Part shown: in pieces, positions 35,101 to 44,690 of the stretch | How the letters are laid out: every line of letters starts with the position of its first letter | Position numbering within the stretch: the stretch's first letter is position 1 | From: Flavobacterium sp. K5-23 | GTDB taxonomy: Bacteria > Bacteroidota > Bacteroidia > Flavobacteriales > Flavobacteriaceae | Assembly (NCBI RefSeq): GCF_023278045.1 | Contig: NZ_CP056783.1 | Span: 2,327,501-2,391,500 of the forward strand | Direction: 5' to 3' | DNA length: 64,000 bases | Made by a program: the position numbers and the translations under genes | The notes under the pieces: generated by a model | Seen by the model: only the letters and a program-made list of their open reading frames with translations | Database searches by the model: none | Told to the model about the DNA's origin: nothing

Positions 35101-37099
35101 GATTTGGGTCTTTGCTGTTTCCGTTTACCTTGAATAAACCGTTTTGCAAAGCTCCTTGTAAATCAAGATTTTGATAGGTGTATTTATTGTAATTGATATT
35201 TTGTACGGTACCATTAATGGTTGCATTAGCCGTTTTTGGATCGAAACCTGTGCCTTTTATATTCGCATTTAAACTTATTTTTCCAATGTCTTTATTTTGT
35301 ATAAATTTCCCTAAATCAAAATCCTTCAGTTCCGTAACAACATTGTACTTTTCTTTGTTTTTTACTTGTTGGTTGTACGCTGCTTTAATCGTAGCACTTC
35401 CAAAACTACTTCCCAAAACAAGATCCGTATAGAAGTCATTTATTGTTCCTTTAAAATTTCCGGTTGCATTAAATGCTTCAGGAAGTTGAATGGTATTGGG
35501 AATCGTTCCTTTTGGTATAAACTCGTTTATATCTTTCGAGCTAGTTTTAAATTCATTAATGACCAAGTAAAAATGGGCTTTATTGACATCAGGCAAACCA
35601 GTTATTGTTCCACTAGCATTTACTTTTGTCGTTCCTAAACCGCTTATTTCCAGTTTTGGTATATTGATGTTATTTAACTTTCCATAAATTTTACTGTCAA
35701 CAAGAAGTATTGCATTTGGATTAGTGTCAAACGGTTTTGTATTGGATAATGTTGGAACAAAAATCAAAATGTCCTTAAAACCAACACTGCTTTTTTTCAA
35801 GTTTGCTTTTATACTTAAATCCCCTAAGTTATTAGTAATGCTTTCAATGGATTGATACCCAATTTGGATTTCATTTTGCAATTCCGTCTGTGGTGTTTTT
35901 AAATATAAATTTTTAAAGAAAGCATTTTTTCTACCATAGAAAAAATCAGTTTTGAAGGATTGTATAGTAAGACCACTTTTCTCTTTCCCTTTGAAAGAAT
36001 TAATATTTCCTGAAATACTAATAGGTCTATAACGTATGTTTTTAGCTTCGGTACTTAAAGCAGAAAGTTTCAAGTGGTTGTAATCAATTCCATTTTTAAG
36101 CGCAACGGAATTATAATTGTCGAAAATAAAACCAACTCTTTTTAAACTTAGTTCTCTTATTTTTACTTCCCAATTATTTGTGCTATTTGAGGCCACTTCA
36201 TTTTTAGTAACTATTTCTTTTAGTTTTCCTAAAGCTAGATTCCCTTCGGCATCTGATAAAGCTATTTTGTCAATAAGTAAAAATTGATTGTTGATATCTG
36301 TTTTGTCAAATTTAACCAATAGCTTTTTTAAGGATAGGGCAGTGGTCAATGCGCTTTTTTCATCTTGGTAATCAAGATCGATTTTAGACAAATCGACTTC
36401 ACCTAGTCCAATATTAAAATTAGATTTCGGTATGTTTGCCTTTGTATTGGTTTTGTTTACTGTAGCAATTCCTTGCTTCATTTTTAGATTCATTCCTTTA
36501 ATTTTGATTTTTGGAAAGTCAAAATTCATTTTCTCCAAATCAAAAGTTTTAATTCTTGTTTCTAAGTGTCTTAGTTTTAGTGCCAAGTCATTTTTAGAAA
36601 AAGCATCAGCATATTTTATGGTTATGGTATCCAGTTTGATTTCATCCAAAGAAAAAACCATTGGGGTTGAGTCTTTAGGTTGTTTATCGGGAGAAGAAAA
36701 AGCGGTGATGATATAGTCAAAATTAAAAACACCTCCAGCATCTCGATTAATATTTGCGGTAATTCCGTTTAAATCAATCGAATTAATAGACACTTTATTA
36801 TTAATCAATTGCCACATACTAAAATCAACTGCAATTTTTTTACCAGCCAAAAGGGTGTCTTTTTGTTGACTTTCAAAATAAACACCTTCAAGGATTATTT
36901 TTTTTGGAAACTTAATTTTTAAATGGTCTATGGTAACCTTGGTTTGTATTTTTTCTTGGATATAGGCTACCACTTTTTGTTTCGCTACGTTTTGAACCGA
37001 AGGAATTTGGATAAGGATTAGAACAATTAAAAACAAGGTGATAATTGTTCCTACTAACCATATAAACAGTCTTAAACCCTTTTGTAAGTGTTTTTTCAA
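32132..37099 (-). CDS. tamB: TamB-like inner membrane/periplasmic bridge protein
   Basis: A 1,655-residue AsmA-superfamily protein. An N-terminal membrane helix (LFIWLVGTIITLFLIVLILIQ) anchors it in the inner membrane. The middle 1,200 residues are the repetitive beta-strand 'taco' typical of TamB/AsmA bridges. The C-terminal 350 residues are the DUF490/TamB domain, with LTGRYELREGAYEMNFNFIKRKF and QVFALLLLNRFIGENPFAS. A Lys-rich tail (SKSPKGKNKKK) follows the last strand (GIAFIITLDY). TamB spans the periplasm to feed phospholipids or outer-membrane proteins outward, with TamA/TamL at the outer membrane. The tamB-tamL order and coupling are as usual in this phylum. Confidence 0.93.
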   Translation of the reverse strand: MKKHLQKGLRLFIWLVGTIITLFLIVLILIQIPSVQNVAKQKVVAYIQEKIQTKVTIDHLKIKFPKKIILEGVYFESQQKDTLLAGKKIAVDFSMWQLINNKVSINSIDLNGITANINRDAGGVFNFDYIITAFSSPDKQPKDSTPMVFSLDEIKLDTITIKYADAFSKNDLALKLRHLETRIKTFDLEKMNFDFPKIKIKGMNLKMKQGIATVNKTNTKANIPKSNFNIGLGEVDLSKIDLDYQDEKSALTTALSLKKLLVKFDKTDINNQFLLIDKIALSDAEGNLALGKLKEIVTKNEVASNSTNNWEVKIRELSLKRVGFIFDNYNSVALKNGIDYNHLKLSALSTEAKNIRYRPISISGNINSFKGKEKSGLTIQSFKTDFFYGRKNAFFKNLYLKTPQTELQNEIQIGYQSIESITNNLGDLSIKANLKKSSVGFKDILIFVPTLSNTKPFDTNPNAILLVDSKIYGKLNNINIPKLEISGLGTTKVNASGTITGLPDVNKAHFYLVINEFKTSSKDINEFIPKGTIPNTIQLPEAFNATGNFKGTINDFYTDLVLGSSFGSATIKAAYNQQVKNKEKYNVVTELKDFDLGKFIQNKDIGKISLNANIKGTGFDPKTANATINGTVQNINYNKYTYQNLDLQGALQNGLFKVNGNSKDPNLTFDLVSSGSFNDKYPAGTIKLNVDIADLEKLNLHAGPLKLRGVVNADIQSTDIDYLNGIFTIANLTVADDKQQFVIDSITLIATSTADKNTLDFKSPFMNANVNGKYKLSKIGAALNNSVAKYYSADPYSNNKIGEKQQLEFKINVSDSPLLAKFIPELKSLEPIAISGRYNTVNDSIVLNAAIPKINYGGNTMTNAVLKVDTKDNALVYNLMVDDLQNAQFQLPYTFLTGKIQNNIADYLLQLKDLKDKERYLISGTLEAKNGNNNIHFDPNNLLLNYESWKIDSDNVIRFGPKGIYANNVELSKDGSSIQIQSESEKTNAPLAINFKDFKIETLTSIAEKSDITISGNANGSVLLKNINQTPVFTSNLTIDDFAFKKDTIGTVNIQVDNIITNSYNTKIAVTGQDNQVNLDGTYKTGNGAMNFNLDIVKLNLKSIQGFTLGNLKESTGFFNGKIQITGTVDQPKMIGNLKLNAIGFKVTQLNATFKSMNDAVSFTNDAIVFNRFTVKDEKDNDLVINGKINSSNFNNFGFDLTLDADNFQALNSKEKDNDLYYGEVYLDNHLRIKGDFNNPIVDGNIKVNKDTKLTIVMPQSDPSIADREGIVEFIDQDNPSMIKTIAVDERLSKTEIKGINASVNIEVDKEAELSIVIDKSNGDFLKLKGEAQLNGGIDPSGKTTLTGRYELREGAYEMNFNFIKRKFDIKSGSYILWTGEPTSADIKITAVYKNQAAPIDLIDDQLANVSAAVRNTYKQKIPFETELKMKGELMKPIISFDIILPDGNNSVSTEIINTTQAKLTQLRQQPDELNKQVFALLLLNRFIGENPFASEAGGSSLTSLARQSASKILSQQLNNLAGNLMSGVELNFDLNSTEDYTTGQLENKTDLNVGVSKKLLNDRLKVTVGSSFGLEGPQQTNEDTNTIAGDVSVEYQLSKDGRYKLKAYRLNKYQVALQGQVIETGIAFIITLDYNHFKELFQKSKSPKGKNKKK

Positions 37100-37266
37100 A
37101 TGATGTTTTTTTAGGTTTAAAATAGTTGATTTCTACTAATTAACCTTTTTATAAATTTAAAATCCAAAGTTACACAAAGATGAAAATTAAAATTCATATT
37201 GACTTATAATATTCAAGGTAAAACTTATAAAATTTTGGAAATTTAATTTCTGATTTAGCTGTGATT

Positions 37267-38949
37267 TTAGGTTTTATATACCGGTACCATATTAAAATCT
37301 TCAGCTTGTTTCTCTTTTAATAAAAAGTCTTTTACGGCGATCAATATCGCTTTGTTTGAAGTAAAAAGTTCCCGGTTGAAATTTATAACCGTAGTTATGT
37401 CAATATCTTCAATAGGAGCATTTTGAGCCTCAGAATAAAAATCATTTAAAGCAGATGTGTAGTTACTTTGTATCGAATCAACAACGTCTTGAAGATTTTC
37501 AAAACTTGCCGTTTTTTCTTGAGTGATGAATCCATTCAGTTGTAGATATAAAGCTTCTGTTTCTTTTTTATGGTGTATAAAAAAATTGTACTTAATGTCT
37601 TTTGAAGAATGGCTTAAGTCAGTAATATTACTACTGATATCCTTCACACTTTTAGCCGAATGCATTGCACTTCGAACAGCTGATATCAATTGATTGAGCT
37701 CAGAGTATTGTTCTGATTGTAGTTTAGGTCTTAATGTTAAATAAAAGGTATGAATTTCCCCTTGTAGCTGTTTCAGAAAATCATATTTTTCTTCATTTGT
37801 TTTTAGGGAGAATTTAATTCTTTCATTGATTTCTTTAAATTTTATATTCTCACTTAGAAGATCAGTCTCAATTTTAAATAATTCGAGATTAAAAAGCATG
37901 GAGTTATGAATGAAATATTCAGTTTCCCTTTTGAAAAGATCTAAGGCTGTAACGGGTTCAATAATGGTTGCGTGGCTTATAAATGCTGCTGTGGATCCAT
38001 TAGTGTCTGTAAAAAAGCGTTCAAGGAATTTAGCGAATTTATCAAGAATGGGTAGGAATAACATAATTGACACCAGATTTATCAAAGTCGAAAAGGTCAC
38101 TAAACCTATTAATGGATTTTTAATAGACAGCACATCAGTTATAAAAAGTAAAATTGGTTTTAAGAATATAAAAGCAAACAAGGTGAGAAATAAATTAAAC
38201 AATACATTTCCCAATACAATTCTTTTTTTGGATGCATTTCCTCCTATTGCTCCGAGTACAATTTTAATTGTGGTTCCTGTTTCTGAACCTAGTATGATTG
38301 CAGCAGCTATTGGAAAACTAATAGCACCTGCATGAAGTGCACTAAGTGTAAGTGCCATTGTTACTGAACTGGATTGAACTAATAATGTGATTATAAAACC
38401 TATAAGTAAAAATACCGCTAATGACATATCAGCATATTTCGAGAAGTCAGATATTTTTACCTGTGCTTCCATAGCTGTTTTCATAAAAGCTAAACCAATA
38501 AATAATAAACCAAATCCGAATAGAAAAAAAGAGATGTATTTTATGGTTTTACGGTTTCCAAAAAGGATGAGTAAAAAACCACCTAAACATACTGCGGGAT
38601 AGGCAACGATTTCTATGTCAACATTAAAACCTAATGTAGCAACCAGCCAGCTATCGATTGTGGTTCCTAGATTAGCGCCAAGAATGATTGCCATGGCATT
38701 TCTCATAGTAAAAACTCCAGCACCCACGAATGCTAGAACCATAAAGGAAACCATTGAACTGCTTTGAAGTACTGCTGTTACTATTGCTCCTCCGGTTACA
38801 GCACCTATTTTGTTTTTTGTGATGCGTTGTAGAAACAGTTTGAAATTTCGACCAGATAGATTTTTTAAGGATTCCTCTAGCAAATACATGGCAAAAAGGA
38901 ATAAGCCTATACCAGCTGCTAGTTTAAAGAAATGATTGAGTGTTTCCAT
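37267..38949 (-). CDS. Na+/phosphate cotransporter family protein with PhoU-like tail
   Basis: A 560-residue protein. The membrane part (residues about 1-310) has two Na/Pi-cotransporter repeats, each with the QSSS hallmark: AVLQSSSMVSFMVLAFVGAG near residue 60 and LVQSSSVTMALTLSALHAG near residue 190. The other half of each repeat is GANLGTTIDSW or GSETGTTIKIVLGAIGG. The C-terminal 220 residues are helical and resemble a PhoU-like regulatory domain (FLKQLQGEIHTFYLTLRPKL). The protein probably exchanges Na+ and phosphate across the inner membrane. No pho operon is adjacent. Confidence 0.92.
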   Translation of the reverse strand: METLNHFFKLAAGIGLFLFAMYLLEESLKNLSGRNFKLFLQRITKNKIGAVTGGAIVTAVLQSSSMVSFMVLAFVGAGVFTMRNAMAIILGANLGTTIDSWLVATLGFNVDIEIVAYPAVCLGGFLLILFGNRKTIKYISFFLFGFGLLFIGLAFMKTAMEAQVKISDFSKYADMSLAVFLLIGFIITLLVQSSSVTMALTLSALHAGAISFPIAAAIILGSETGTTIKIVLGAIGGNASKKRIVLGNVLFNLFLTLFAFIFLKPILLFITDVLSIKNPLIGLVTFSTLINLVSIMLFLPILDKFAKFLERFFTDTNGSTAAFISHATIIEPVTALDLFKRETEYFIHNSMLFNLELFKIETDLLSENIKFKEINERIKFSLKTNEEKYDFLKQLQGEIHTFYLTLRPKLQSEQYSELNQLISAVRSAMHSAKSVKDISSNITDLSHSSKDIKYNFFIHHKKETEALYLQLNGFITQEKTASFENLQDVVDSIQSNYTSALNDFYSEAQNAPIEDIDITTVINFNRELFTSNKAILIAVKDFLLKEKQAEDFNMVPVYKT

Positions 38950-39110
38950 AGAATTAAATATCTTTAAAGATAATGATAATAGGATCCAATATCAATGTGT
39001 AAAAGGGTAAAATGACAACTTGTCTAATCTATTGTAATTCAAACAGGTAGGATTAGTAATGGATAGTTAAACCCATTAAGTAAAAGTAGTATATAAATAT
39101 TGGGATTAAA

Positions 39111-39485
39111 TTATTTTGAAATTATTGACCCTTTTAATGACCAAAGTATAGCCAAAACATCTTTTTTAGAATCTTCATCAATATTATGTTTATCTAAAAC
39201 ATGAAATATATCTTCCATAACATGCATATACTCCTCTCGATTTACATTCATTCCAGTGTGAGCAGTTGGCATATCTTTTCCTGTATACTTTACTGGACCT
39301 CCGCTACCAGCACTAAAAAATTCTATAGTATGTTTTTTAACCTGTGCTAAATGTTCAGGTTGCTCTTTTAAAGGTAAAAAGCGAGCATTTATTGCAGGGT
39401 TATTCATGTGTTCTTCTACTACATCATTAACTATTTTTGTAATTCCAGATGAACCTCCTAAACGATCGTAAAGTAATGTTGACAT
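39111..39485 (-). CDS. Group 1 truncated haemoglobin
   Basis: A 124-residue trHbN-type globin. LYDRLGGSSGITKIVNDVVE opens the fold with the Gly-Gly turn, the ligand-side Phe/Tyr lies in the HMNNPAINARFLP region, and the proximal haem His is in MPTAHTGMNVNREEY (His near residue 83). The ending VLDKHNIDEDSKKDVLAIL matches group I. Such proteins bind O2 or NO and often protect against NO or assist respiration. It stands alone, with a TACTTTTG -7 box about 35 bases before its start. Confidence 0.93.
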   Translation of the reverse strand: MSTLLYDRLGGSSGITKIVNDVVEEHMNNPAINARFLPLKEQPEHLAQVKKHTIEFFSAGSGGPVKYTGKDMPTAHTGMNVNREEYMHVMEDIFHVLDKHNIDEDSKKDVLAILWSLKGSIISK

Positions 39486-39518
39486 AATGATTAATTTATA
39501 TTGTTAAACAATTGAAAA

Positions 39519-39526
39519 CAAAAGTA
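39519..39526 (-). promoter_or_regulatory. -7 box upstream of the truncated haemoglobin gene
   Basis: Reads TACTTTTG on the minus strand (TAnnTTTG), 34 bases before the ATG. The upstream TTTG-type -33 element is not clear. Confidence 0.42.
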
Positions 39527-39655
39527 GTGTATGGTTTCATTTTGAATTTAAGAGTATAAATCCTGAGAGGATTTAGGTAGATTTTAGCTTTACTAAGGTA
39601 CTCATTTTTTTTCAATTAATGTGTTAGGGGTATTTATGACTAATAAAATTGATTG

Positions 39656-41767
39656 TCATTGATTTAATTGATCTATAGCGATTTTAATTTCAGTAGTGGG
39701 ACGATTGCATACTTTATCTTTACATACAAAAATAGTGGTTTGCCCTTTGAATAATTTTTCTTCTAATAAAGCCAAGGTGCCTTCGTTTTTCCCACCTAAA
39801 AAAATAACATTTGGGAAATAATTTTTATCGAATGCCTTTCTAACTTTTTCAAATTCATCCCCAACAATGGCTACTTCATAAGGTTTTCTTAACAATTGAA
39901 GTTCTGCAATTCCCCAATTAGAATAAAATGGAATATCTTTATGAATGTCTTTTTGCACATTGGTTATCATTTGTTTTGATTTCTGTATGTAATTTGCATT
40001 GTCGAAATACAAGCTTAAAAAGAATAGATTTTTGGCCATTTCAGAATTGGATGCTGGAATTACATTATCAGCAACTTCCATTTTTCGAGCTATTAAATCA
40101 GAGTAATCATTGTGAGTATAAAAAAACATTCCTGATTTTGAATCAAAAAAATGGGTTATTGCATAATCATTTAAATTTTTTGCTTTGTACAGCCATTTTT
40201 CATCAAAAGTTGCTTGATATAAGGATATAAAAGCTGAAATAGTAAAAGCATAATCATCTAGAAGCCCATTGATGGTTGCTTTATTGTTTTTGTAATTTCT
40301 TTGTATTTCATTGGTTTTTCCAATTGTGTTATTATTTAAGAAAGCAGCATTCTTCAAGGCTGTTTTCAAGAATTTTTCTTCACCAAATGCTCGATAAGCA
40401 TCAATATATCCTTTGAGCATTAATCCATTCCAAGAGGTTAGTATTTTATCATCTAATCTCGGTTTTATTCTACTGGAACGAATATTTACTAATTTGGTTT
40501 TGCAATTATTTATGATTGATTGTAATTTTTCTATCGAAAGATGATTCTTTACAGCTATTTCGGTATCAGATAATTTTCTATGTAATATATTTTTCCCATG
40601 CTCCCAATTACCCGATTTTGTAATATTGTAATACTCTGAAAACAAATAAGCGTCTTCTCCTAAAACGGAGTTTAGTTCCTCATATGTCCAAACATAATAT
40701 TTTCCTTCTTCGCCATCACTGTCGGCATCTAGAGAAGAGTAGAATCCGCCTTCTGGGGATGTTAATTCTTTTTCTATAAAAGCTAGCGTTTCATAAACAA
40801 TTGTTTTGTACAAAGGGTTTTTTGTCAATTGGTAAGCGTGACTGTACAAACTAACTAATTGTGCATTGTCGTAAAGCATTTTTTCAAAATGGGGTACAAG
40901 CCAATTGGCATCAGTTGCGTAACGGGAAAAGCCACCTCCCAGTTGATCATAAATTCCACCAAAAGCCATATTGTCTAATGTTGCGGTTACCGCTTTTAAT
41001 GCTTTTGGGTCTTTGGTTAGGGAATGGTATTGTAATAAATACTCCCAGTTAGAGGGCATCGGGAATTTTGGAACACTATAACTTCCTCCTTTTCTAAAAT
41101 CAATGTTGGATTTCCATTTATTAAAGACTGTATTCAAATCAGCAATTGTAACAATGGATTCTTCCTTTGTGAAAGAAATGTTTTCTGTGTTTTTTACTCC
41201 TTCAGTAACTTTTTGGGCTTGATCAATAAGTGATTGTGGGTTTTTATTTTGGATTTCCACAAAATAACGTAGCATTTTTAGCCAGTTATTTTTAGGAAAA
41301 TAAGTGCCAGCATAAAAAGGTTTTCCGTCAGCCAAAGCTAGGGCGTTTAAGGGCCAACCGCCACTTCCGGTGAGTAATTGAGAAGCTGTCATATACACTT
41401 GATCTACATCAGGGCGTTCTTCTCGATCAACCTTGATGCAAATAAAATGTTCATTCATATAATTAGCGACCTCTACATCTTCAAAACTTTCGTGTTCCAT
41501 TACGTGACACCAATGACAAGCTGCATAGCCAATACTAATGATTACTAATTTGTTTTCTTCTTTAGCTTTTTGAAATGCTTTTTCGCCCCATGGATACCAA
41601 TTTACTGGATTATGCGCATGTTGCAATAAATATGGACTTGATTCATGAATCAACTCGTTAGTGAATTGATGTGTTTGCACTGTAACTTTTGGTTCTTTCG
41701 TTTGGCCTTTGCAAGAGCTAAAAACTGAAATAGTACAAATCATTATTATATAGTGAATTATTTTCAT
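39656..41767 (-). CDS. DUF255 / YyaL-type thioredoxin-fold lipoprotein
   Basis: A 703-residue protein with a lipobox leader ([19 protein letters not shown]). The thioredoxin-like DUF255 domain (residues about 35-200) contains [20 protein letters not shown] and the redox-type [17 protein letters not shown] motif, then [15 protein letters not shown]. The following 450 residues form the six-hairpin glycosidase-like helical barrel seen in this family ([33 protein letters not shown]). The human relative is SPATA20. Function in bacteria is unclear; the CxxC suggests a redox or isomerase activity, and the barrel suggests a carbohydrate ligand. Being a lipoprotein, it acts outside the cytoplasm. It lies 28 bases downstream of the hibernation factor gene. 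Confidence 0.9.
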   Translation of the reverse strand: MKIIHYIIMICTISVFSSCKGQTKEPKVTVQTHQFTNELIHESSPYLLQHAHNPVNWYPWGEKAFQKAKEENKLVIISIGYAACHWCHVMEHESFEDVEVANYMNEHFICIKVDREERPDVDQVYMTASQLLTGSGGWPLNALALADGKPFYAGTYFPKNNWLKMLRYFVEIQNKNPQSLIDQAQKVTEGVKNTENISFTKEESIVTIADLNTVFNKWKSNIDFRKGGSYSVPKFPMPSNWEYLLQYHSLTKDPKALKAVTATLDNMAFGGIYDQLGGGFSRYATDANWLVPHFEKMLYDNAQLVSLYSHAYQLTKNPLYKTIVYETLAFIEKELTSPEGGFYSSLDADSDGEEGKYYVWTYEELNSVLGEDAYLFSEYYNITKSGNWEHGKNILHRKLSDTEIAVKNHLSIEKLQSIINNCKTKLVNIRSSRIKPRLDDKILTSWNGLMLKGYIDAYRAFGEEKFLKTALKNAAFLNNNTIGKTNEIQRNYKNNKATINGLLDDYAFTISAFISLYQATFDEKWLYKAKNLNDYAITHFFDSKSGMFFYTHNDYSDLIARKMEVADNVIPASNSEMAKNLFFLSLYFDNANYIQKSKQMITNVQKDIHKDIPFYSNWGIAELQLLRKPYEVAIVGDEFEKVRKAFDKNYFPNVIFLGGKNEGTLALLEEKLFKGQTTIFVCKDKVCNRPTTEIKIAIDQLNQ

Positions 41768-41795
41768 TTTTTAAATGCAGTTCTTTAAAAATAGT

Positions 41796-42095
41796 CTAAT
41801 GTGAACTCATTTCGGCTTTACGTTTGTTTAATTGTACAGTTAAGTCACGTACCGTCTCAGCTGCAGCAGCTTCATGCGTTTCCTCATTTGATGACGCAAA
41901 AATTTGAGGTCCTGGACAACTTAAGGTGATATCACATATTTTTCCTTTTCCTTTCGTGTCTTTTTCTTCTTTAAAAAAAACTTTTGCTTTTATAACAAAG
42001 TCAAAGTGTTTTGATAATTGATTTAGTTTTTCAATCACTAGATCTTCCGCTGTTGTGTTTTTTTCTATTTGCACAAATTGAATTGTAGTTTCCAT
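41796..42095 (-). CDS. hpf: Ribosome hibernation promoting factor, short form
   Basis: A 99-residue protein of the HPF/RaiA (sigma-54 modulation protein) family. TTAEDLVIEKLNQLSKHFDF and KGKICDITLSCPGPQIFASS, followed by the helix HEAAAAETVRDLTVQLNKRK, give the S30Ae fold. It binds the 30S decoding centre in stationary phase and stops translation, promoting 100S dimers with partners or stabilising inactive 70S. This copy lacks the C-terminal dimerisation domain of long HPF. The separate start, a leading T/S-rich strand and normal length support a complete gene. Confidence 0.92.
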   Translation of the reverse strand: METTIQFVQIEKNTTAEDLVIEKLNQLSKHFDFVIKAKVFFKEEKDTKGKGKICDITLSCPGPQIFASSNEETHEAAAAETVRDLTVQLNKRKAEMSSH

Positions 42096-42313
42096 AATTT
42101 TTTTATTTAGTTATAAAAGTTATTATTGACTTGAAAATTTGTAGGGTAATAAATGGTGTTATTTTGAAATAGTAATAAAAAAAAAAACACTTTTTATTAT
42201 TGAAGGTTGTACTCAAATTTACGGATTTATTTCTCTAAAAAAGAAGGTTTTATATATAATCTTTTAAAGTAACTCATAGTCTTGTGATGATTTAAGAAGT
42301 CGCTTTGTGATGT

Positions 42314-43369
42314 TTACGATATAGGTATTTTGCCTATTTCGTAAAGTAAATTTAGTTTTCTACTCCATATTTTTTCAATCATTTTCATTAAATATGATTT
42401 TATAAATGATCCTACGGTTGTAAATTCAAAAAACAATACTACTTCTAATCGGGTTTTACTAGATTCTATATTATGTAATTTAATAAGATAACTGAAGTTT
42501 TTCATGAACATCATATCATTAGTACTTTCACCGTAAGTTAAGCTATCAGAAGAATGGGAAGTAACAGTTTCAAATTTTAAGTGTCCAAAATCCAGCACAC
42601 AATTATGTACGCTTCCGCTTCTGTTTAGTTTATTCTCATCATATTCTACTCTTTTAACTTCTTTATCCCAGAGGTGGCGGTATTTAAATTCGCTTATATA
42701 AGCATATATATCGTTACTATTTCCCTCTATAGTTTTTTCTAATGTAATGTACGGTGTACTGTTTGTTATTACCTGATTATCTTCGGTGTTTATCGGGATG
42801 CTGTCTTTGATATTTTCTATGTTTTTATAGAAATAATCCAAACGCCCCAAATCGTAATCATCAGTTAGCATTCCCCAACTGGAGTCTATTTCTTTGGTAT
42901 ATAATTCGTAGGTTGCCTTTGTGTATAAAATGTATTCACTTACTGGAATATCATTCTTTAACAATCGATGTATTTTGATAACATCTTTTCCGTAAGGTTT
43001 TATAATATCTTTCACTTTTATAAAAGCTAAATCCCCATAATGAACTACAAATTTAAGTTCTAAATTAGTTGTTGTCCTGCAAGATCCGCAATTGCAAACG
43101 CGTTTTGCTTCATAACTTTTAGTATGGGTATGAAATTTTTCTTGCATACTTATAATTTGATCCAGAAGCTCCTGATAACTTGGGATTTTTGTGGTGTACA
43201 TAAAAAGAGCATCACCTTCAATTTCAATTAGCTCTAAACCTATTGTGTTACTGTCTAATAATATTTCAAGCAATTCAGCTATTATATGGATACTGTGATC
43301 CAGTTCAGTATTATTTACAAAACGGGTAAAACCACTGATATCAGGCATAAAATAAAGTGCTTTTTGCAT
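42314..43369 (-). CDS. DUF2652 protein: cyclase-like domain plus SRPBCC domain
   Basis: About 351 residues from the ATG at 43369 (MQKALYFMPDISGFTRFVN). An earlier ATG at 43411 adds an unlikely hydrophobic tail. The N-terminal 200 residues are DUF2652. The paired motifs DISGFTRFV and IEIEGDALFMY sit where class III nucleotide cyclases carry their two metal-binding Asp motifs, though the substrate-binding Lys/Asp of true cyclases is not evident. A Cys-rich CNCGSC follows. The C-terminal 140 residues look like an SRPBCC/START lipid- or small-ligand-binding fold (YAYISEFKYRHLWDKEV, LEVVLFFEFTTVGSFI). A ligand-sensing, nucleotide-cyclase-derived protein is a reasonable guess. Function unknown. Confidence 0.78.
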   Translation of the reverse strand: MQKALYFMPDISGFTRFVNNTELDHSIHIIAELLEILLDSNTIGLELIEIEGDALFMYTTKIPSYQELLDQIISMQEKFHTHTKSYEAKRVCNCGSCRTTTNLELKFVVHYGDLAFIKVKDIIKPYGKDVIKIHRLLKNDIPVSEYILYTKATYELYTKEIDSSWGMLTDDYDLGRLDYFYKNIENIKDSIPINTEDNQVITNSTPYITLEKTIEGNSNDIYAYISEFKYRHLWDKEVKRVEYDENKLNRSGSVHNCVLDFGHLKFETVTSHSSDSLTYGESTNDMMFMKNFSYLIKLHNIESSKTRLEVVLFFEFTTVGSFIKSYLMKMIEKIWSRKLNLLYEIGKIPIS

Positions 43370-43574
43370 AAATATATTTTTTCGAAAAATTACTAAGCAA
43401 GAAATGTTCATTAAAATTAATACAATTATTCTTTATTGTTGCATAAAAGTTTGATTATAAGTTAATTGTGAGTGCTAAAAAAATGTTTTTTACTTGTTGA
43501 TTTGTGATGAAATTGTAACGGATAAAAGCTACCTAACTAGTTAACGACCTTGATTAATATGTTATTATTAAATA

Positions 43575-44576
43575 TTATTTATTTGGGAATTCTACTATTT
43601 TGTCGACTACAAATTTTCTAGAATCCTGTCCGTCTTTTAATTTATATTGAATTTGACGAATTACACCTGTAGGGCTGACATTAGGATCACCTTCCTTATA
43701 AGTTTGAAAACGTTGAACAAGTGTCGTTTCAACAATACCAAAAGAATCATGTCCCATATATCCTTTATTTGCTTTTGGGTTTTCTGAAATGGGTGGAAAA
43801 TAAATTTGACTTATTGATTTTCCGTTGTTTACAGAATAGCCTATCACATTGCCATAACTACCGCTACCAGCCGATGTGGTATATATTAAAATTTCAGGAA
43901 ACCCGTCTGAATTTAGGTCTTCGATTTCAGCATTAGTAACACTTCCGTCTATTGTCATACTAATTTTAGAATTGTCTATTGTCAGTCCGTAAGGCTGGAT
44001 AATCAATTGTTGTATTGATCCTTCTCCTGTTGTACTAATATCAAAATGGATGTTTTGTAAAGAAAGAGATTTGTTAAACACCCTTGGATCCATTTGAGCT
44101 TTATCAAACGATTCATCTATTTTATTATAGTTACCCAATAGAGTGCCTCCTCCGGAACAAAAATAGTTTAGGATGAAATGGTCTTCTTCTTTTTCTGTGG
44201 AAATGTTTATCCTGTTTTTGTAAAATGTGAAAAATATATTTTTGCCATCAATTTCAGATTGATAGGTTGTCTCGTTTATTTTTTGTGCATCAGAATCAAA
44301 TGTGCAGCTAGGTTTTTTCTTGTCGGCACGAGAACGAACCGATATATGCAGGCCATTGTCAGATATTGGTGTAACCAAAACAGCAATCCAGTCATAGCCT
44401 TGTTTTCGTTTAGAATATTCAGTACTAACATAATTCCCTGTAAAATCCTCAACTATGTTATTTGTATTTGTTGGCTGAACTCTCTCTTTTTCAGTTGTTG
44501 AATCGGAATTTTTTTTACAGGCGGAAAAAGTTAGAATTAGGATGAAAAAGACTGAAATTTTCTTAAGGATTAACAT
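43575..44576 (-). CDS. Lipoprotein with PliI-like C-terminal domain
   Basis: A 333-residue lipoprotein (leader KISVFFILILTFSAC, Cys lipobox). The first 150 mature residues are unassigned, with two lone cysteines (PSCTFDSD, FCSGGGTLLG). The C-terminal 190 residues resemble the I-type lysozyme inhibitor (PliI) fold. The clearest motif is SDGFPEILIYTTSAGSGSYG, then GYMGHDSFGIVETTLVQRFQ and a strand closing VVDKIVEFP. PliI proteins are periplasmic and protect against invertebrate lysozyme. An inhibitor function here is inference. It lies before a lipoprotein gene of unrelated sequence with a terminator between. Confidence 0.7.
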   Translation of the reverse strand: MLILKKISVFFILILTFSACKKNSDSTTEKERVQPTNTNNIVEDFTGNYVSTEYSKRKQGYDWIAVLVTPISDNGLHISVRSRADKKKPSCTFDSDAQKINETTYQSEIDGKNIFFTFYKNRINISTEKEEDHFILNYFCSGGGTLLGNYNKIDESFDKAQMDPRVFNKSLSLQNIHFDISTTGEGSIQQLIIQPYGLTIDNSKISMTIDGSVTNAEIEDLNSDGFPEILIYTTSAGSGSYGNVIGYSVNNGKSISQIYFPPISENPKANKGYMGHDSFGIVETTLVQRFQTYKEGDPNVSPTGVIRQIQYKLKDGQDSRKFVVDKIVEFPNK

Positions 44577-44637
44577 ACTTTTATTATTTTGTTTTTATAT
44601 GTAAAAGTATAAAATATTTTAGGGTTTATAATAAAAA

Positions 44638-44670
44638 ATGCCCCATATCAATGTTTAGATATGGAGCATA
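44638..44670 (-). terminator. Terminator between two lipoprotein genes
   Basis: ATGCCCCATATC pairs with GATATGGAGCAT across an AATGTTTA loop, with flanking A/T runs. It follows the stop of the 44691-45308 gene in its sense. Confidence 0.6.
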
Positions 44671-44690
44671 TTGTATTAAGAAGTGTTGGT

